Positions 6,897 through 16,462 are shown, counted from the first letter of the stretch. The stretch: DNA of 64,000 nucleotides from Arthrobacter sp. H-02-3 (GCF_003097355.1 NZ_PYUI01000002.1:1-64000), one strand, 5' to 3'. The notes: a model not told the origin generated them from the sequence alone. Translations and numbers: made by a program.

Positions 6897-8432
6897 ATGC
6901 GTGAAAAATCCCCCTTGGTTTCGGCCGGCACCGCACCAGCGGCCAGCGAAGACCACGAAGCGTGGCTTCACCCCATCCCCGAATCAGAGCGCACCCGCAA
7001 GGTGTCCGGCCAGTTCTGGATCTGGGCCGGCGCCAACCTCGCCCCGATCAACTGGGTGCTCGGTGCGCTCGGCATCCAGCTCGGGCTGGGGTTCGCGGAC
7101 ACCGTCACCGTTCTTGTCCTTGGAAACCTGATCGGCATGCTGCTCTTCGGGTGCTTTGTCCTTCTGGGCCAAAAGACGGGAGCGACCGGCATGGTGCTGG
7201 CCCGCGCGGCCTTCGGGCGGCGCGGAAACTACCTGCCGGCGGCCATCCAGGCCCTTCTGGTGATCGGCTGGTGCGCAGTCAACACCTGGATCATCCTGGA
7301 TCTGGTCATGGCGCTGTTCGGAACCTTGGGCTGGGTTGACCCGGAGGCCCACAACTATGCGTGGAAGATCGGCATCGCCACCTTCATCATGGCGGCCCAG
7401 GTGGCCATTGCCTGGTTCGGCTACAAGGCGATCGCCGCGTTCGAGAAATGGACCGTCCCGCCGACCATCATCATCCTGACCGTGATGTCGGCAGTGGCCT
7501 GGTTCGGCATGCAGATCAACTGGACCTACGCCGGCCCGGCAGGTCACATCCTGGAAGGCTCCGAACGCATCGCCGCGATGAGCGCCGTCATGACGGCCAT
7601 CGGCATCGGCTGGGGCATCACCTGGTTCACCTACGCCGCAGATTACTCCCGCTTCGTCAGCACCTCGGTGCCCAAGCGCAAGGTCTACCTCGCCTCGGTG
7701 CTGGGCCAGTTCATCCCCGTCGTCTGGCTGGGCATCCTGGGGGCCAGCCTGGCCACCAACACCGGCGAAATCGACCCCGGAAAACTCATCGTGCTGAACT
7801 TCGGCGCGCTGGCCCTGCCTGTGCTGCTCATGGTGCTGCACGGCCCCATCGCGACCAACATCCTGAACATCTACACCTTCTCCGTGGCCACTCAGGCACT
7901 GGACATCTCCATCAGCAGGCGCAAGTTGAACCTGTTCGTCGGCGTCTTCTCACTTGCCGCCGTAATCTTCTTCATCTTCCAGGAAGATTTTGCCTCCGTA
8001 CTGGATGCCTGGCTGATCGGGCTGGTCGCCTGGGTGGCCGCCTGGGGCGGAGTCATGCTGGTCCACTACTTCTGGATCGAAAAGCGCTGGCCCGGCAACC
8101 CTGACAGGCTCTTCGACGCCGTCGGCACCAAGCGCCTGCCGGGCGTGAATCCGGCCGGCATCGCCTCCCTGCTCATCGGCATCTACGCCACGTGGCTGTT
8201 CATGTACGGGCTGGTGCCGGCAATGCAGGGACCCATCGCCGTCGCCCTGGGCGGATGGGACCTGTCCTGGCTCGCCGGGGGACTGGCCAGCGCCGCGTCC
8301 TACGCCATCCTTGGCCCGCGGTTCCACCGCAAGTTCCTCGACGTTCCCGCCGTCAGCGAATTGACCATAGAGGTTGTCATGCCCCAGGCGACCGACCTTC
8401 CGGTCCCGAACACCACCCGCGCGGCCCTCTAG
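6897..8432 (+). CDS. NCS1 family nucleobase/hydantoin permease
   Basis: This 511-aa membrane protein of the purine-cytosine permease family has about 12 helices. The ATG at 6897 has GGAGG 5 bases upstream and is preferred over the frame opening at 6789. Family features include the early helix with WIWAGANLAPINW and the later TYAADYSRFV segment typical of cytosine and allantoin permeases. Likely substrates are cytosine, purines, allantoin or hydantoins. The divergent PucR regulator supports a nitrogen-source role. Its location beside the creatinine genes raises the possibility of N-methylhydantoin or a related breakdown product as substrate, which the sequence cannot decide. Confidence 0.88.
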   Translation: MREKSPLVSAGTAPAASEDHEAWLHPIPESERTRKVSGQFWIWAGANLAPINWVLGALGIQLGLGFADTVTVLVLGNLIGMLLFGCFVLLGQKTGATGMVLARAAFGRRGNYLPAAIQALLVIGWCAVNTWIILDLVMALFGTLGWVDPEAHNYAWKIGIATFIMAAQVAIAWFGYKAIAAFEKWTVPPTIIILTVMSAVAWFGMQINWTYAGPAGHILEGSERIAAMSAVMTAIGIGWGITWFTYAADYSRFVSTSVPKRKVYLASVLGQFIPVVWLGILGASLATNTGEIDPGKLIVLNFGALALPVLLMVLHGPIATNILNIYTFSVATQALDISISRRKLNLFVGVFSLAAVIFFIFQEDFASVLDAWLIGLVAWVAAWGGVMLVHYFWIEKRWPGNPDRLFDAVGTKRLPGVNPAGIASLLIGIYATWLFMYGLVPAMQGPIAVALGGWDLSWLAGGLASAASYAILGPRFHRKFLDVPAVSELTIEVVMPQATDLPVPNTTRAAL

Positions 8433-8508
8433 CGCGACAGGCAGGCGGAGGGAACGCCAGCGCGACCCGGAGCCGAAACCTAAGGAACTTATCGCAGCCA
8501 GGAAGCAC

Positions 8509-8556
8509 AGGTCCCCGGCGCGGCCCCTCATCACGAGGTGGCCGTGCCGGGGACCT
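8509..8556. terminator. Bidirectional terminator between NCS1 permease and M28 peptidase
   Basis: An 11-bp stem (AGGTCCCCGGC with GCCGGGGACCT) encloses a second inner stem built on GGCC and CCTC/GAGG. TCTTT follows on the plus side. It lies between two convergent genes and can serve both. Confidence 0.75.
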
Positions 8557-8564
8557 CTTTGCGC

Positions 8565-9662
8565 TTACGCGGGCTTGGCCATCGCGTAGGCCGCGGTGGC
8601 GTAGGCGAGGGCGCCGGACATGTCCTTGAGCAGGTCCGGGTTGGTGTTCGCGATGGTGTCGCAGGCCTCGTGGTAGCAGGGATCCAGATGCTTGCCGGCC
8701 TCGCCGCCGTAGGCCTGGACCTGGGCCTGGGTTTTCTTCTTCTCATCACCGGTGAACAGCCCGCCGCCCGGAATGCCGGCCGTCAGGAAGGCGTCGTAGT
8801 CGGAACCGCCATCGAAGGGCGTGGTTTCGGCGGGGAGCGAGTTCTCCTTGAAGAAGCGGAAGAAGATGTCCTCGATCCCCTTGGACCCGGCCGGCCCGGC
8901 GTGGCCGAAATCCGTACCGTCGCCGTCGTGCACGGACCGCACACCGTTGGGCGAGGCCACCATGTCCACATTCAGGTATGCCGGGGTCTGGCTGCGCTCC
9001 TCCGTGCTCAGCGAATCGACATAGTGCTGGGACCCGTAGAGGCCGTCCTCCTCCCCACCCCAGAACGCAAACCGGACCCTATTGGCCGGCGTAATCCCGG
9101 ACTCCTTCATCCACCGGGCGGTCTCAAGGACCGCTGCCACCCCGCTGCCGTTATCGTCAATTCCCGGACCGTCCTTCACGGAATCCAGATGCGCGCCCAC
9201 CACCACGGTGCGCTCGGCGCTGCCCTCCGTGTCGGCCAGGATGTTGAACGACTCCACCTTCGGCTTGCCCCGTCCCTCCCCTTTGAAGCTGAAGGTCTGC
9301 CGGACCGGTGAGTACCCGGCAGCCCGCAACTGCTCCTCGATGTAGCGGGCCGATTCCTCATACCCGGAGGTGCCCGAGGCACGGTTGCCGCCATTGGCAT
9401 CAGCAACCTGCTGCAGGGCCTTCAGGTGGTCCACCATGCCCCGGGACTTGAACGCGGCCAGCACCGTACGCGCGTCCACAGGACTCACCGGATCCAGCGG
9501 CGGAACAGCGGGCCGGGAAGGCGCAGCACTGGCGGATTTGGCGGGCTTGCTGCTCGCGCTGCCGGTCGGGGTGCCGGCCGCGGTCTCGGAGGTGCAGGCC
9601 GACGTCGAGAGCAGAACCACCGCGAGGACCGAGGGGAGGACGTGTTTGCGCAAAGTGATCAT
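8565..9662 (-). CDS. Secreted M28 family metalloaminopeptidase, probable lipoprotein
   Basis: This 365-aa exported zinc peptidase starts with a signal peptide, MITLRKHVLPSVLAVVLLST, ending at a Cys in STSAC (a weak lipobox). A Pro/Ala/Ser linker of about 35 residues follows. The peptidase domain carries the full M28 metal set: AHLDS, PGIDDNGSG, GEEDGLYGSQHY, NVDM and CYHEACDT. It probably trims amino acids from peptides outside the cell. The start at 9662 is chosen because it begins the signal peptide; the same frame is open back to 9821. It has no obvious partner and converges on the NCS1 permease. Confidence 0.88.
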   Translation of the reverse strand: MITLRKHVLPSVLAVVLLSTSACTSETAAGTPTGSASSKPAKSASAAPSRPAVPPLDPVSPVDARTVLAAFKSRGMVDHLKALQQVADANGGNRASGTSGYEESARYIEEQLRAAGYSPVRQTFSFKGEGRGKPKVESFNILADTEGSAERTVVVGAHLDSVKDGPGIDDNGSGVAAVLETARWMKESGITPANRVRFAFWGGEEDGLYGSQHYVDSLSTEERSQTPAYLNVDMVASPNGVRSVHDGDGTDFGHAGPAGSKGIEDIFFRFFKENSLPAETTPFDGGSDYDAFLTAGIPGGGLFTGDEKKKTQAQVQAYGGEAGKHLDPCYHEACDTIANTNPDLLKDMSGALAYATAAYAMAKPA

Positions 9663-9905
9663 GCCGAGGAGCCCCATCATTAGTCGGTACAAGTTCGCTT
9701 GCTTTCCGGCCGAAAAGGTCAAGACGCTCGCCACTGACGCTCCAGTAAGTCGCGGCCGCCATCGCCCGGCAGATACTCCTATCCGATCGAACCATTGTGG
9801 GCCTTTCTGGGGTAAGTGCAACAGCGCCCTAGTTTGAAAGGGCTGTGCTGTGCAGGCGCTTGTTGCTCGGCCAAGCGGCCCCGGCCCTGCTTGCGTGCTT
9901 AACCA

Positions 9906-9944
9906 GGGCCGGGCGCCGCAGACATGATCTGCGGCGCCCGGCCC
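9906..9944 (-). terminator. Terminator of the nucleoside operon
   Basis: A 17-bp perfect stem (GGGCCGGGCGCCGCAGA and its complement) with a 5-base loop lies 30 bases after the ribokinase stop. The remaining sequence between 9662 and 9906 holds the M28 promoter region and no gene that I can support. Confidence 0.85.
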
Positions 9945-9973
9945 GGTGGCGCTCCCAGCCAGCTGGGCGGCCG

Positions 9974-10930
9974 CTACGCCAGCATTGCCTCGACGTCCGC
10001 CACTTCCGGGTAGGCCGTTTGCGTCCCTTTCCTGGTCGCTGCCAGGGCGGCGGCAACCGAGGCGAAGGCGGCAGCGGCCGGGAGCGATTCCCCGGCAGCG
10101 AGGCGTGCCGCGACGGCCCCCGTGAAGGCGTCGCCGGCGCCGGTGGTGTCCGTGGCGTTGACCCTGATGGGTTCAATCCGGGTGACGTGGCCCCCGGCGC
10201 CGGCACCCGAGTCCAGGACCACGGAGCCGTCAGCGCCCAAGGTGACCACAACGCGCTGCAGTCCGCGATCGGCAAACCTGCTCCGGACCGGCGCCCACGC
10301 CGCCGTGTCCGCGCCGGCGTCGGGCACGGCGGTGCCGCCCAGAAACAGCGACGCCTCGTGCGCATTCACGAGCAGAACGTCGCAGAGGCCGGCGAGACTC
10401 GCAGGGATCTCGGCGTAAGGCGACAGGTTGAGCAGGACGGTTGCGCCGGCGTCGTGCCCCAACCGGGCCGCCGCTTCAACGGTGTCGAGGCCAACCTCGA
10501 GGCACAGGCACACCACCGATGCGCGTTCGAACACGTCGGCTGAGCCGGCAACATCCTCCGGCGCCAGCGTGCCGTTGGCACCGGCCGAGATGATGATGTT
10601 GTTCTCACCGCTCGCGTCCACGGAGATGACGGCGACGCCGGTGGCCGCCTCGGGGGAGCGGCGGACGCGGGAAACATCCACGCCCGCCCCGGCGGTGGAG
10701 GCCAGGAGCATGGTGCCGTTGGCGTCGTCGCCGACCGCGCCGATCAGCACGACCCGGCCGCCGAGCTTGCTCGCGGCGACGGCCTGGTTGGCGCTCTTGC
10801 CTCCCGGGTTCACCGCAAAACCGTTCCCGTGCACCGTTTCGCCGGGAAGCGGTAGCCGCTCGCAGTAGATGGTCAGGTCCGCGTTCAGCGAGCCGACGAC
10901 GACGATCGGGGCAGGAGTCGCGATGGTCAC
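9974..10930 (-). CDS. rbsK: Ribokinase (PfkB family)
   Basis: This 318-aa sugar kinase phosphorylates ribose to ribose 5-phosphate with ATP. The PfkB signatures are clear: substrate-binding NPGGKSANQAVAAS (about 41-54) and catalytic DTTGAGDAFTG (about 262-272), with length usual for RbsK. It starts with GTG at 10930 in a 4-base GTGA overlap with the stop of the MFS gene, so the two are translationally coupled. In this operon it would trap ribose released by the nucleoside hydrolase. Other PfkB substrates such as nucleosides are possible, but context favours ribose. Confidence 0.9.
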   Translation of the reverse strand: MTIATPAPIVVVGSLNADLTIYCERLPLPGETVHGNGFAVNPGGKSANQAVAASKLGGRVVLIGAVGDDANGTMLLASTAGAGVDVSRVRRSPEAATGVAVISVDASGENNIIISAGANGTLAPEDVAGSADVFERASVVCLCLEVGLDTVEAAARLGHDAGATVLLNLSPYAEIPASLAGLCDVLLVNAHEASLFLGGTAVPDAGADTAAWAPVRSRFADRGLQRVVVTLGADGSVVLDSGAGAGGHVTRIEPIRVNATDTTGAGDAFTGAVAARLAAGESLPAAAAFASVAAALAATRKGTQTAYPEVADVEAMLA

Positions 10931-12351
10931 TTCGCCTCAGCTTCCACGGGCTTGGGAATCAGCAGTGAAGCAGCAAATGCCGCCACGGTGATGATAAGGC
11001 CCACCGCGATCGCGGTCAGGTAGGAAGCCTGGGCGTCGCCCAACGCGGAGGAGGCCACGAGCGCCGCCGGGAGGACCAGGAAGCTCAGGCCCGCACCCAG
11101 GTTGAACGCGCCGGCGTTCATGCCGGGGAGGAAGCCGGGGTTGCCTTCGGGGGAGAGGACAACGCCCAGGCCGTTGAGCATGATGTTGACTGTGCCCGCG
11201 TACATGATGCCCAGCAACGCTGTTCCGGCAATCATCATCGGCAGGCTGCTGAGGCCGAAGAAGGCAATGATGGCCAGGGCCACGACGCTGCCGACCATGC
11301 CGATCCGCAGAACCTTGGTGTAGCCAAGAACCGGGGCCAGCCGGCCGGTGATCGGGCCGACGATCCAGCCCAGCAGGGCATAGGGGGTGAGGATGATCAG
11401 CGACATCTCGGTGGGGCCCACGCCGAAGCCGGGGGCCGTGGCCTGCACGTAGGCGGGAACGATCCCGTTGATGACCGCGAAGACGCCGGTCATCGTCAGG
11501 GTGGTGGTCAACAAGGGCGCCCAGGTGGAGCGCCGGCGCAGGTGCGCGGTTTCCACCATCGGCTGCGGGGTGCGCTTTTCCACGATCCAGAAACCGCAGA
11601 AGGCGATCGCGGCCACGGCGACCAAGGCGATGGCCAGGGTGAGTGTGCCGGCAGAAAATGCGCTGACCAGTTTCGAGGCTTCGTTGAGGGCGGTCAGCAG
11701 GGCGCCGACCGCGATCACGATGAAGAACACGCCGGGCCAGTCCATTTTGGTGCCGACTGCCGGCTTGCTTTCGCCGGCCAGGACGGCGACGAGAGCCGCG
11801 GCCAGGACTGCCAGGGCGACCATGAGCCAGAATATGCTGCGGAACCCGAAGTGTTCGGCGAAGTAGCCGCCCACAAACGAGTCCACGCCGGCAACCCCGC
11901 CGTTGACGGCGGTGATGAGGCCCATCAGGGCGCCGTACTTGCGCGGGTCGCTGACGGCCGAGCGCAGCATGATCAGGCACAGCGGCACGGTGGGGCCGCT
12001 GACCCCCTGGACGATGCGGCCGACGAAGAGCCACGTGATGTCCGGGGCCATGGCCGCGATCAGGGAGCCGACGGCCATCATCACCATCATGCCCAGCAGA
12101 ATTTTCTTGCGTCCCACAATGTCGCTCAGGCGTGGCAGGAAGAGGGAGAACAGTGCTGCGGCGGTGAAGAACCAGGTCTGGGACAGGCCGATCACGGCCT
12201 GGTCCGTGTGCAGTTCGGTGCCCATCGTGACCAGGGCGGGGCTGAGCATGGAGGCGTTGAGCTGGAAGGCAACGCAGGCCGTCAGCAGTGCGGCGGTGAG
12301 GGCGGTGACGCTTCCGCGCGTGGTCTTGGGTTCGTAGGTCAGGGTGCTCAT
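10927..12351 (-). CDS. MFS transporter, probable nucleoside or ribose importer
   Basis: This 474-aa inner-membrane protein resembles the drug:H+ antiporter branch of the major facilitator superfamily, with RLSDIVGRKKILLG in the loop after helix 2. Hydrophobic segments suggest 12-14 helices. It overlaps nucleoside hydrolase upstream and ribokinase downstream by 4 bases each. Despite the exporter-like family, the operon implies uptake of nucleosides or ribose. The substrate is inferred from context only. Confidence 0.85.
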   Translation of the reverse strand: MSTLTYEPKTTRGSVTALTAALLTACVAFQLNASMLSPALVTMGTELHTDQAVIGLSQTWFFTAAALFSLFLPRLSDIVGRKKILLGMMVMMAVGSLIAAMAPDITWLFVGRIVQGVSGPTVPLCLIMLRSAVSDPRKYGALMGLITAVNGGVAGVDSFVGGYFAEHFGFRSIFWLMVALAVLAAALVAVLAGESKPAVGTKMDWPGVFFIVIAVGALLTALNEASKLVSAFSAGTLTLAIALVAVAAIAFCGFWIVEKRTPQPMVETAHLRRRSTWAPLLTTTLTMTGVFAVINGIVPAYVQATAPGFGVGPTEMSLIILTPYALLGWIVGPITGRLAPVLGYTKVLRIGMVGSVVALAIIAFFGLSSLPMMIAGTALLGIMYAGTVNIMLNGLGVVLSPEGNPGFLPGMNAGAFNLGAGLSFLVLPAALVASSALGDAQASYLTAIAVGLIITVAAFAASLLIPKPVEAEAK

Positions 12352-13358
12352 GAGTTGGCCGCTCCTGCGTCGACGCTGACGGCGGCGGACGGGTCCACGT
12401 CGCCGATGCGCACCAGGGCGTCCGTGACGAGGTTCCAGAATTTCCCGTGGTCGAGGTCCACGGCCACGGAGGTGTGGCAGTCCGCCGGCGCCGGGGCCCG
12501 GAAATCGGCCACGGTCATGCCGAGCGTCAGCTGGCCCTGCAGTTCGATGTTCACCGGCACTTTGCGGGTGGTCATGACGGTGGGATCGACGACGTAGGCC
12601 ACCGCGCAGGGGTCGTGGACGGGAGGGTAGTCAAAGCCCTGGGCGTCCTTGTACGTCTTGGTGAAGAACTCCATCAGTTCCAGCACGAACTGGGCGGGCC
12701 GGGTGCCCACGGCAGCGATCTTTTCCACGACCTCGGGGGTCGCCAGGGCCTGGTGCGTGAGGTCCAGGCCCACCATGACCACCGGCCAGGGCTCGTTGAA
12801 GACGATGTGTGCGGCCTCGGGGTCGATGATGATGTTGAATTCGGACACGGCACTCCAGTTGCCCACGTGGTAGCCGCCGCCCATGAGGACGACTTCCTTC
12901 ACGCGTTCCACGATGCGCGGTTCCTTGCGGGCCGCCATGGCGATGTTGGTCAGTCCGGCCGTGGGCACCAGGGTCACGGTACCCGGCTCGTGCGCCATGA
13001 CGGTGTCGATGATGAGGTCGACGGCGTGGCGGGGGTCCAGTTCGATGTTCGATTCTGGCTGGGCGGGGCCGTCCATACCGCTCTCACCGTGGATGTCCGG
13101 GGCGGTTTCGATGCTGCGGACCAGCGGCCGATCGCAGCCGGCGGCGAAGGGGACACCGGTGATGCCGGCAATCGTGCCGACCGAGAGGGCGTTGCGGGTG
13201 ACCCGTTCGAGGGTCTGGTTGCCGACGACCGTTGTGACGGCCAGGAGCTCAATGTCCGGGTTGCCGTGAGCCAGCAGCATGGCCACGGCGTCGTCATGTC
13301 CCGGGTCGCAGTCCAGGATGATCTTCCGGCGTTCCGGTTTCAAGGTGATGGGATCCAC
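12348..13358 (-). CDS. Nucleoside hydrolase (inosine/uridine-preferring type)
   Basis: This 336-aa enzyme hydrolyses ribonucleosides to base and ribose. The calcium-binding signature DCDPGHDDA sits at about 16-24, and the later HDPCAVAYV contributes the catalytic region. I start it at GTG 13358 because GGAG lies 6 bases upstream; the frame is open to 13460, but that start would place the LacI-type operators inside the gene. It is the first gene of the hydrolase-transporter-ribokinase operon. Purine versus pyrimidine preference cannot be read reliably. Confidence 0.88.
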   Translation of the reverse strand: MDPITLKPERRKIILDCDPGHDDAVAMLLAHGNPDIELLAVTTVVGNQTLERVTRNALSVGTIAGITGVPFAAGCDRPLVRSIETAPDIHGESGMDGPAQPESNIELDPRHAVDLIIDTVMAHEPGTVTLVPTAGLTNIAMAARKEPRIVERVKEVVLMGGGYHVGNWSAVSEFNIIIDPEAAHIVFNEPWPVVMVGLDLTHQALATPEVVEKIAAVGTRPAQFVLELMEFFTKTYKDAQGFDYPPVHDPCAVAYVVDPTVMTTRKVPVNIELQGQLTLGMTVADFRAPAPADCHTSVAVDLDHGKFWNLVTDALVRIGDVDPSAAVSVDAGAANS

Positions 13359-13438
13359 GTATATCTCCACGTCGTTGGGGGTCCGCCGGGGCGGTGCACT
13401 AAAGCGTTCAGTGAGAGTTTGGCACTCTGCCGAGAGAT

Positions 13439-13479
13439 ACGTCAAGCGCTTAACGTTCATGACGTCAAGCGCTTGATGT
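13439..13479. promoter_or_regulatory. Paired LacI-type operators between divergent genes
   Basis: Two near-palindromes with the AAGCGCTT core lie 23 bases apart: ACGTCAAGCGCTTAACGT (13439-13456) and ACGTCAAGCGCTTGATGT (13462-13479). The spacing is about two helical turns, so both can be bound on one face. They sit between the nucleoside operon and the LacI gene. TTGACG read leftward within the first site may be the -35 of the nucleoside operon promoter. Confidence 0.75.
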
Positions 13480-13522
13480 ATTGCGGCGCATACATCCGGC
13501 CGCTCCCGGATACGATCGAGGT

Positions 13523-14572
13523 ATGGAATCCGGCGATCACGTGCAAGAACTTCGCGGGCGCACCCCGCGCGTCACTGCGGCCATGGTGGCCGCGCGGGCC
13601 GGGGTCTCCACCGCAACGGTCTCCCTTGTGGCCAACGGAAAAACCCGGGGGAGGGTGTCGGAGGACAACATTTCGCGGGTCCAGGAAGCCATTGCCGAAC
13701 TCGGCTATGTGGTGGACAGCATCGGCAGTTCCCTGGCCAAAGGCATCAGTTCGATCGTCATTCTCGTGGCCCCGGACATCTCCAACCCTTTCTTCGCCAA
13801 GGTCATTGCCGGCGTCCGCGGCGCCCTGGGCGCCGACTACCAGCTGCTGCTCTCCGTCACGGACGCCGGGGAGTTTCCACGCGTCGACGACGTCCGCCGG
13901 CTGCTGGCCCTGCGGCCGGCCGGGCTGCTGGTGGACGCGCCCAGCGCGGCGTTCCTGGACGAGCTGTCCGTCGCGGGACCGCTGGTCCTGCTGGACGCCC
14001 CGGGCCTGGAGTCCTTCGCCCCCTCGGTGAACCTCGACGTCGGCCATGGAGCCCGCCTGCTGGCCCGGCACCTGGCGGACGCCGGCCACAAACGGGCGGC
14101 GTACGTGGACAGCGTGACCGGCACCGCGACCTTCGAGATCCGCCGGGCGGCGTTCCTGGCCGAGTCCGCCGCACTGGGCATCGCCGTGGCACCGGACCAT
14201 GTCATCGGCACCACCATTGACGTGGGCGCGGCCGCGTCAGCGTTCGCCGCGGCGTGGCCGGCCTGGCAGCGGGACGGCGTGACCGCCGTCGTCTGCGCCA
14301 CCGACACCCATGCCTACGGGGTGCTGCAGGAAGCCCGGGTGGCCGGTGTCCGCATTCCGCAGGAACTGGCCGTGGCAGGCTTCGACGACCTGCCGTATTC
14401 GGCCACGTCCAGCCCGGGTCTGACCAGCGTCCACCTGCCCGGCGACGCCCTGGGGGCCAAGGCCGGCGAACAGCTCCTCCGGCTCATGGAGGGCAAGGGC
14501 CTGGAAGAGCCCCAGCTGATCCTCCAAAGTTCACTGATCGTGCGCGGTTCCACGGAGCCGGCCGGCACCTAG
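13523..14572 (+). CDS. LacI family repressor of nucleoside utilisation
   Basis: This 349-aa regulator has an N-terminal LacI helix-turn-helix (VTAAMVAARAGVSTATVSLV at about 14-33). A periplasmic-binding-like effector domain follows to the end, of normal length. ATG 13523 is preferred to the upstream frame opening at 13481, though its GAGG is unusually close. It is divergent from the nucleoside hydrolase operon across two AAGCGCTT operators and probably represses both directions until a nucleoside or ribose binds. Confidence 0.9.
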   Translation: MESGDHVQELRGRTPRVTAAMVAARAGVSTATVSLVANGKTRGRVSEDNISRVQEAIAELGYVVDSIGSSLAKGISSIVILVAPDISNPFFAKVIAGVRGALGADYQLLLSVTDAGEFPRVDDVRRLLALRPAGLLVDAPSAAFLDELSVAGPLVLLDAPGLESFAPSVNLDVGHGARLLARHLADAGHKRAAYVDSVTGTATFEIRRAAFLAESAALGIAVAPDHVIGTTIDVGAAASAFAAAWPAWQRDGVTAVVCATDTHAYGVLQEARVAGVRIPQELAVAGFDDLPYSATSSPGLTSVHLPGDALGAKAGEQLLRLMEGKGLEEPQLILQSSLIVRGSTEPAGT

Positions 14573-14629
14573 GGCGCCGATCCGACGAGTTGCCGCAACC
14601 ACCAACGTCCCTCCCGAGGAGTCGTCACC

Positions 14630-15829
14630 ATGACCAACGCACCCTCTCTGACCATCCAGAATGCCCGGATCTTTGACGGACATTCGCCCGAGCTGGCGCG
14701 AGGATCCATCGTGTTCCGGGACGGGCTTATTCAGGAGATCGGCGACGTCATCCCCGAAGGTGAGGTGATCGACGCCGGCGGCAGGGTGGTGGTGCCCGGT
14801 CTCATCGATGCACATTTTCACGCGTACGCCGTGGGACTGGGCGGCCTTGAGGTTGAGCGCTCGCTCCTGAGCTACGCAGCCTTGGTGGGGGCGCGCCGGT
14901 TGGGCGCCGCAGTGCGGCGGGGATTCACTACCGTGCGCGATGTGGCCGGCGGGGACAGGGGGCTGGCCCGCGCCATCCATAGCGGCCTGGTCACGGCGCC
15001 GAGGTACTACTACACGGGCCCTGCACTCAGCCAGACCGGCGGCCATGGCGATCCTCGGTCCGCGGACCTGGACGTCTGCTTCGATCACGGTCACATGTGT
15101 GCCGTAGTGGACGGAGTGGACAATCTGCGCAAGGCAGTCCGTGAACGGTTCCGCACGGGAAGCCACGCCATCAAGATCATGGCCTCCGGAGGGGTCGTGT
15201 CCCTGACGGATCCCATCCGGCTGCCGCAGTATTCAGCGGAAGAAGTCCGGGCGGTGGTGGACGAGGCCACCCGGCGCAAGAGCTACGTGGCAGCCCATGC
15301 GTATTCGCCCGAGGCAATCAGGCATGCAGTGGAAAACGGGGTACGTTCCATAGAACACGGGAATCTCCTGGACCGGGACACCGCGCAGCTGATGGCCGAG
15401 CACGGTAGCTTCCTCGTGCCGACGCTTGCCGCCTACGATGCCATGAGCAGAAGGGGAGCAGATCTGGGTCTGAACCCCGTATCCCAGGCCAAGAACGCCG
15501 AGGTACTTGAGGCCGGGAAGGTCGCTGTGGAACTGGCCCTGCAGGCCGGAGTCAAAGTCGGCTTCGGATCCGACCTGATGGGGGACCTCGAGGACGATCA
15601 GCTCGTCGGCATTCGGCTTCAGATCGAGGCGGCAGGCGTCCTGGAGACGCTGAGATCACTGACCTCAGTAAACGCGGAACTCCTTCAGGATCCAAGCATC
15701 GGGGGCATCAGCTCCGGGATGGCAGGCGATGCCGTGATCCTGGATGGCGACCCCTTTGCGGACCCGGAAGTTCTCTGGGACCAGAACAGGCCGAGGACTG
15801 TCATCCACGATGGTCGCATCATCCGGTGA
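14630..15829 (+). CDS. Metal-dependent amidohydrolase (Xaa-Pro/Xaa-Arg dipeptidase-like)
   Basis: This 399-aa TIM-barrel amidohydrolase has a complete binuclear metal site: HFH at 62-64, the bridging Lys182 in IKIMASGG, His223 in AAHAYS, His243 in SIEHGN and Asp315 in FGSDL. This arrangement matches the imidazolonepropionase-like group that includes prolidase-type dipeptidases. GAGGAG precedes the ATG. It lies 57 bases after the LacI gene on the same strand and may be read through, but no link to nucleosides is evident. The natural substrate is unknown; N-acyl amino acids or dipeptides are likely. Confidence 0.85.
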   Translation: MTNAPSLTIQNARIFDGHSPELARGSIVFRDGLIQEIGDVIPEGEVIDAGGRVVVPGLIDAHFHAYAVGLGGLEVERSLLSYAALVGARRLGAAVRRGFTTVRDVAGGDRGLARAIHSGLVTAPRYYYTGPALSQTGGHGDPRSADLDVCFDHGHMCAVVDGVDNLRKAVRERFRTGSHAIKIMASGGVVSLTDPIRLPQYSAEEVRAVVDEATRRKSYVAAHAYSPEAIRHAVENGVRSIEHGNLLDRDTAQLMAEHGSFLVPTLAAYDAMSRRGADLGLNPVSQAKNAEVLEAGKVAVELALQAGVKVGFGSDLMGDLEDDQLVGIRLQIEAAGVLETLRSLTSVNAELLQDPSIGGISSGMAGDAVILDGDPFADPEVLWDQNRPRTVIHDGRIIR

Positions 15830-15865
15830 CCCCCGTTTCCCGCTGCGGAACGGACGCGGGCGGGG

Positions 15866-16462
15866 CTACGCTGTGGTGTCCGGAATGACGAGGACCGGCC
15901 ACTCCCGGCGGCTGACCAGGGCCGCGGCAACCGATCCTTCGAGGAGCCTGTCCATCCACGCCAAGGCTCCAGGTCGCTCGGCGCCCACGATCAGCAATGA
16001 TGCGCCGACGTTGTCCGCCAGACGGCCAAGGGCCTTGGCGACGTCTCCGTTGAGGACGCGGAAGGACCACGACTCCCCGGGCTGTCCGAGGACCGCTTCA
16101 AGGTTCCGCAGCAGCTGCCCGGACGGAAAATCGGTCTCTTCTTTCACCACCGGGTCGAGTGAATGCGCCGTCCGGATGCCGTCCGGCTCCCATTCCGTCA
16201 GGAAACTGGAGGGGTCTACAAAGGCGCAGACAAGGTGCTGTCCCAGCGCGCTCGCGAGATCAGCGGCCGTGCGGACCAGATGCTCCGGAAACATCCACTC
16301 GACACAGAGCACGATTGGACCGTCCTGCCAGGCCTCATCCGGCACGGGAATGCACACCCTCAGCGCTTCGCGCGGCGAGGCAGCCGCACACTGCACCCTC
16401 CGGGGCCAGTGTGCGGGATAGCGCCGGGACGGGCATGGCCTAGTTCCCAGTGAGCTCCGCAT
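15866..16462 (-). CDS. Universal stress protein (UspA-like)
   Basis: This protein of up to 198 aa has a single Usp-like alpha/beta domain at about 45-195. The nucleotide-loop region ends in ASLLIVGAERPG and VAAALVSRREWPVLVIP, as in UspA proteins. Part of the ATP loop differs from the usual G-x2-G-x9-GS. The start is uncertain: ATG 16462 overlaps the upstream ArsC-like gene by 23 bases, and a GTG near 16396 is an alternative. It is the last gene of the reverse-strand arsenic operon and may add stress tolerance. Confidence 0.8.
   Translation of the reverse strand: MRSSLGTRPCPSRRYPAHWPRRVQCAAASPREALRVCIPVPDEAWQDGPIVLCVEWMFPEHLVRTAADLASALGQHLVCAFVDPSSFLTEWEPDGIRTAHSLDPVVKEETDFPSGQLLRNLEAVLGQPGESWSFRVLNGDVAKALGRLADNVGASLLIVGAERPGALAWMDRLLEGSVAAALVSRREWPVLVIPDTTA

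Noticed and set aside
12447..14030. 527-codon plus-strand frame across nucleoside hydrolase and LacI genes
   Set aside because: It crosses a divergent promoter and two operators and is antisense to one gene and out of frame with the other.
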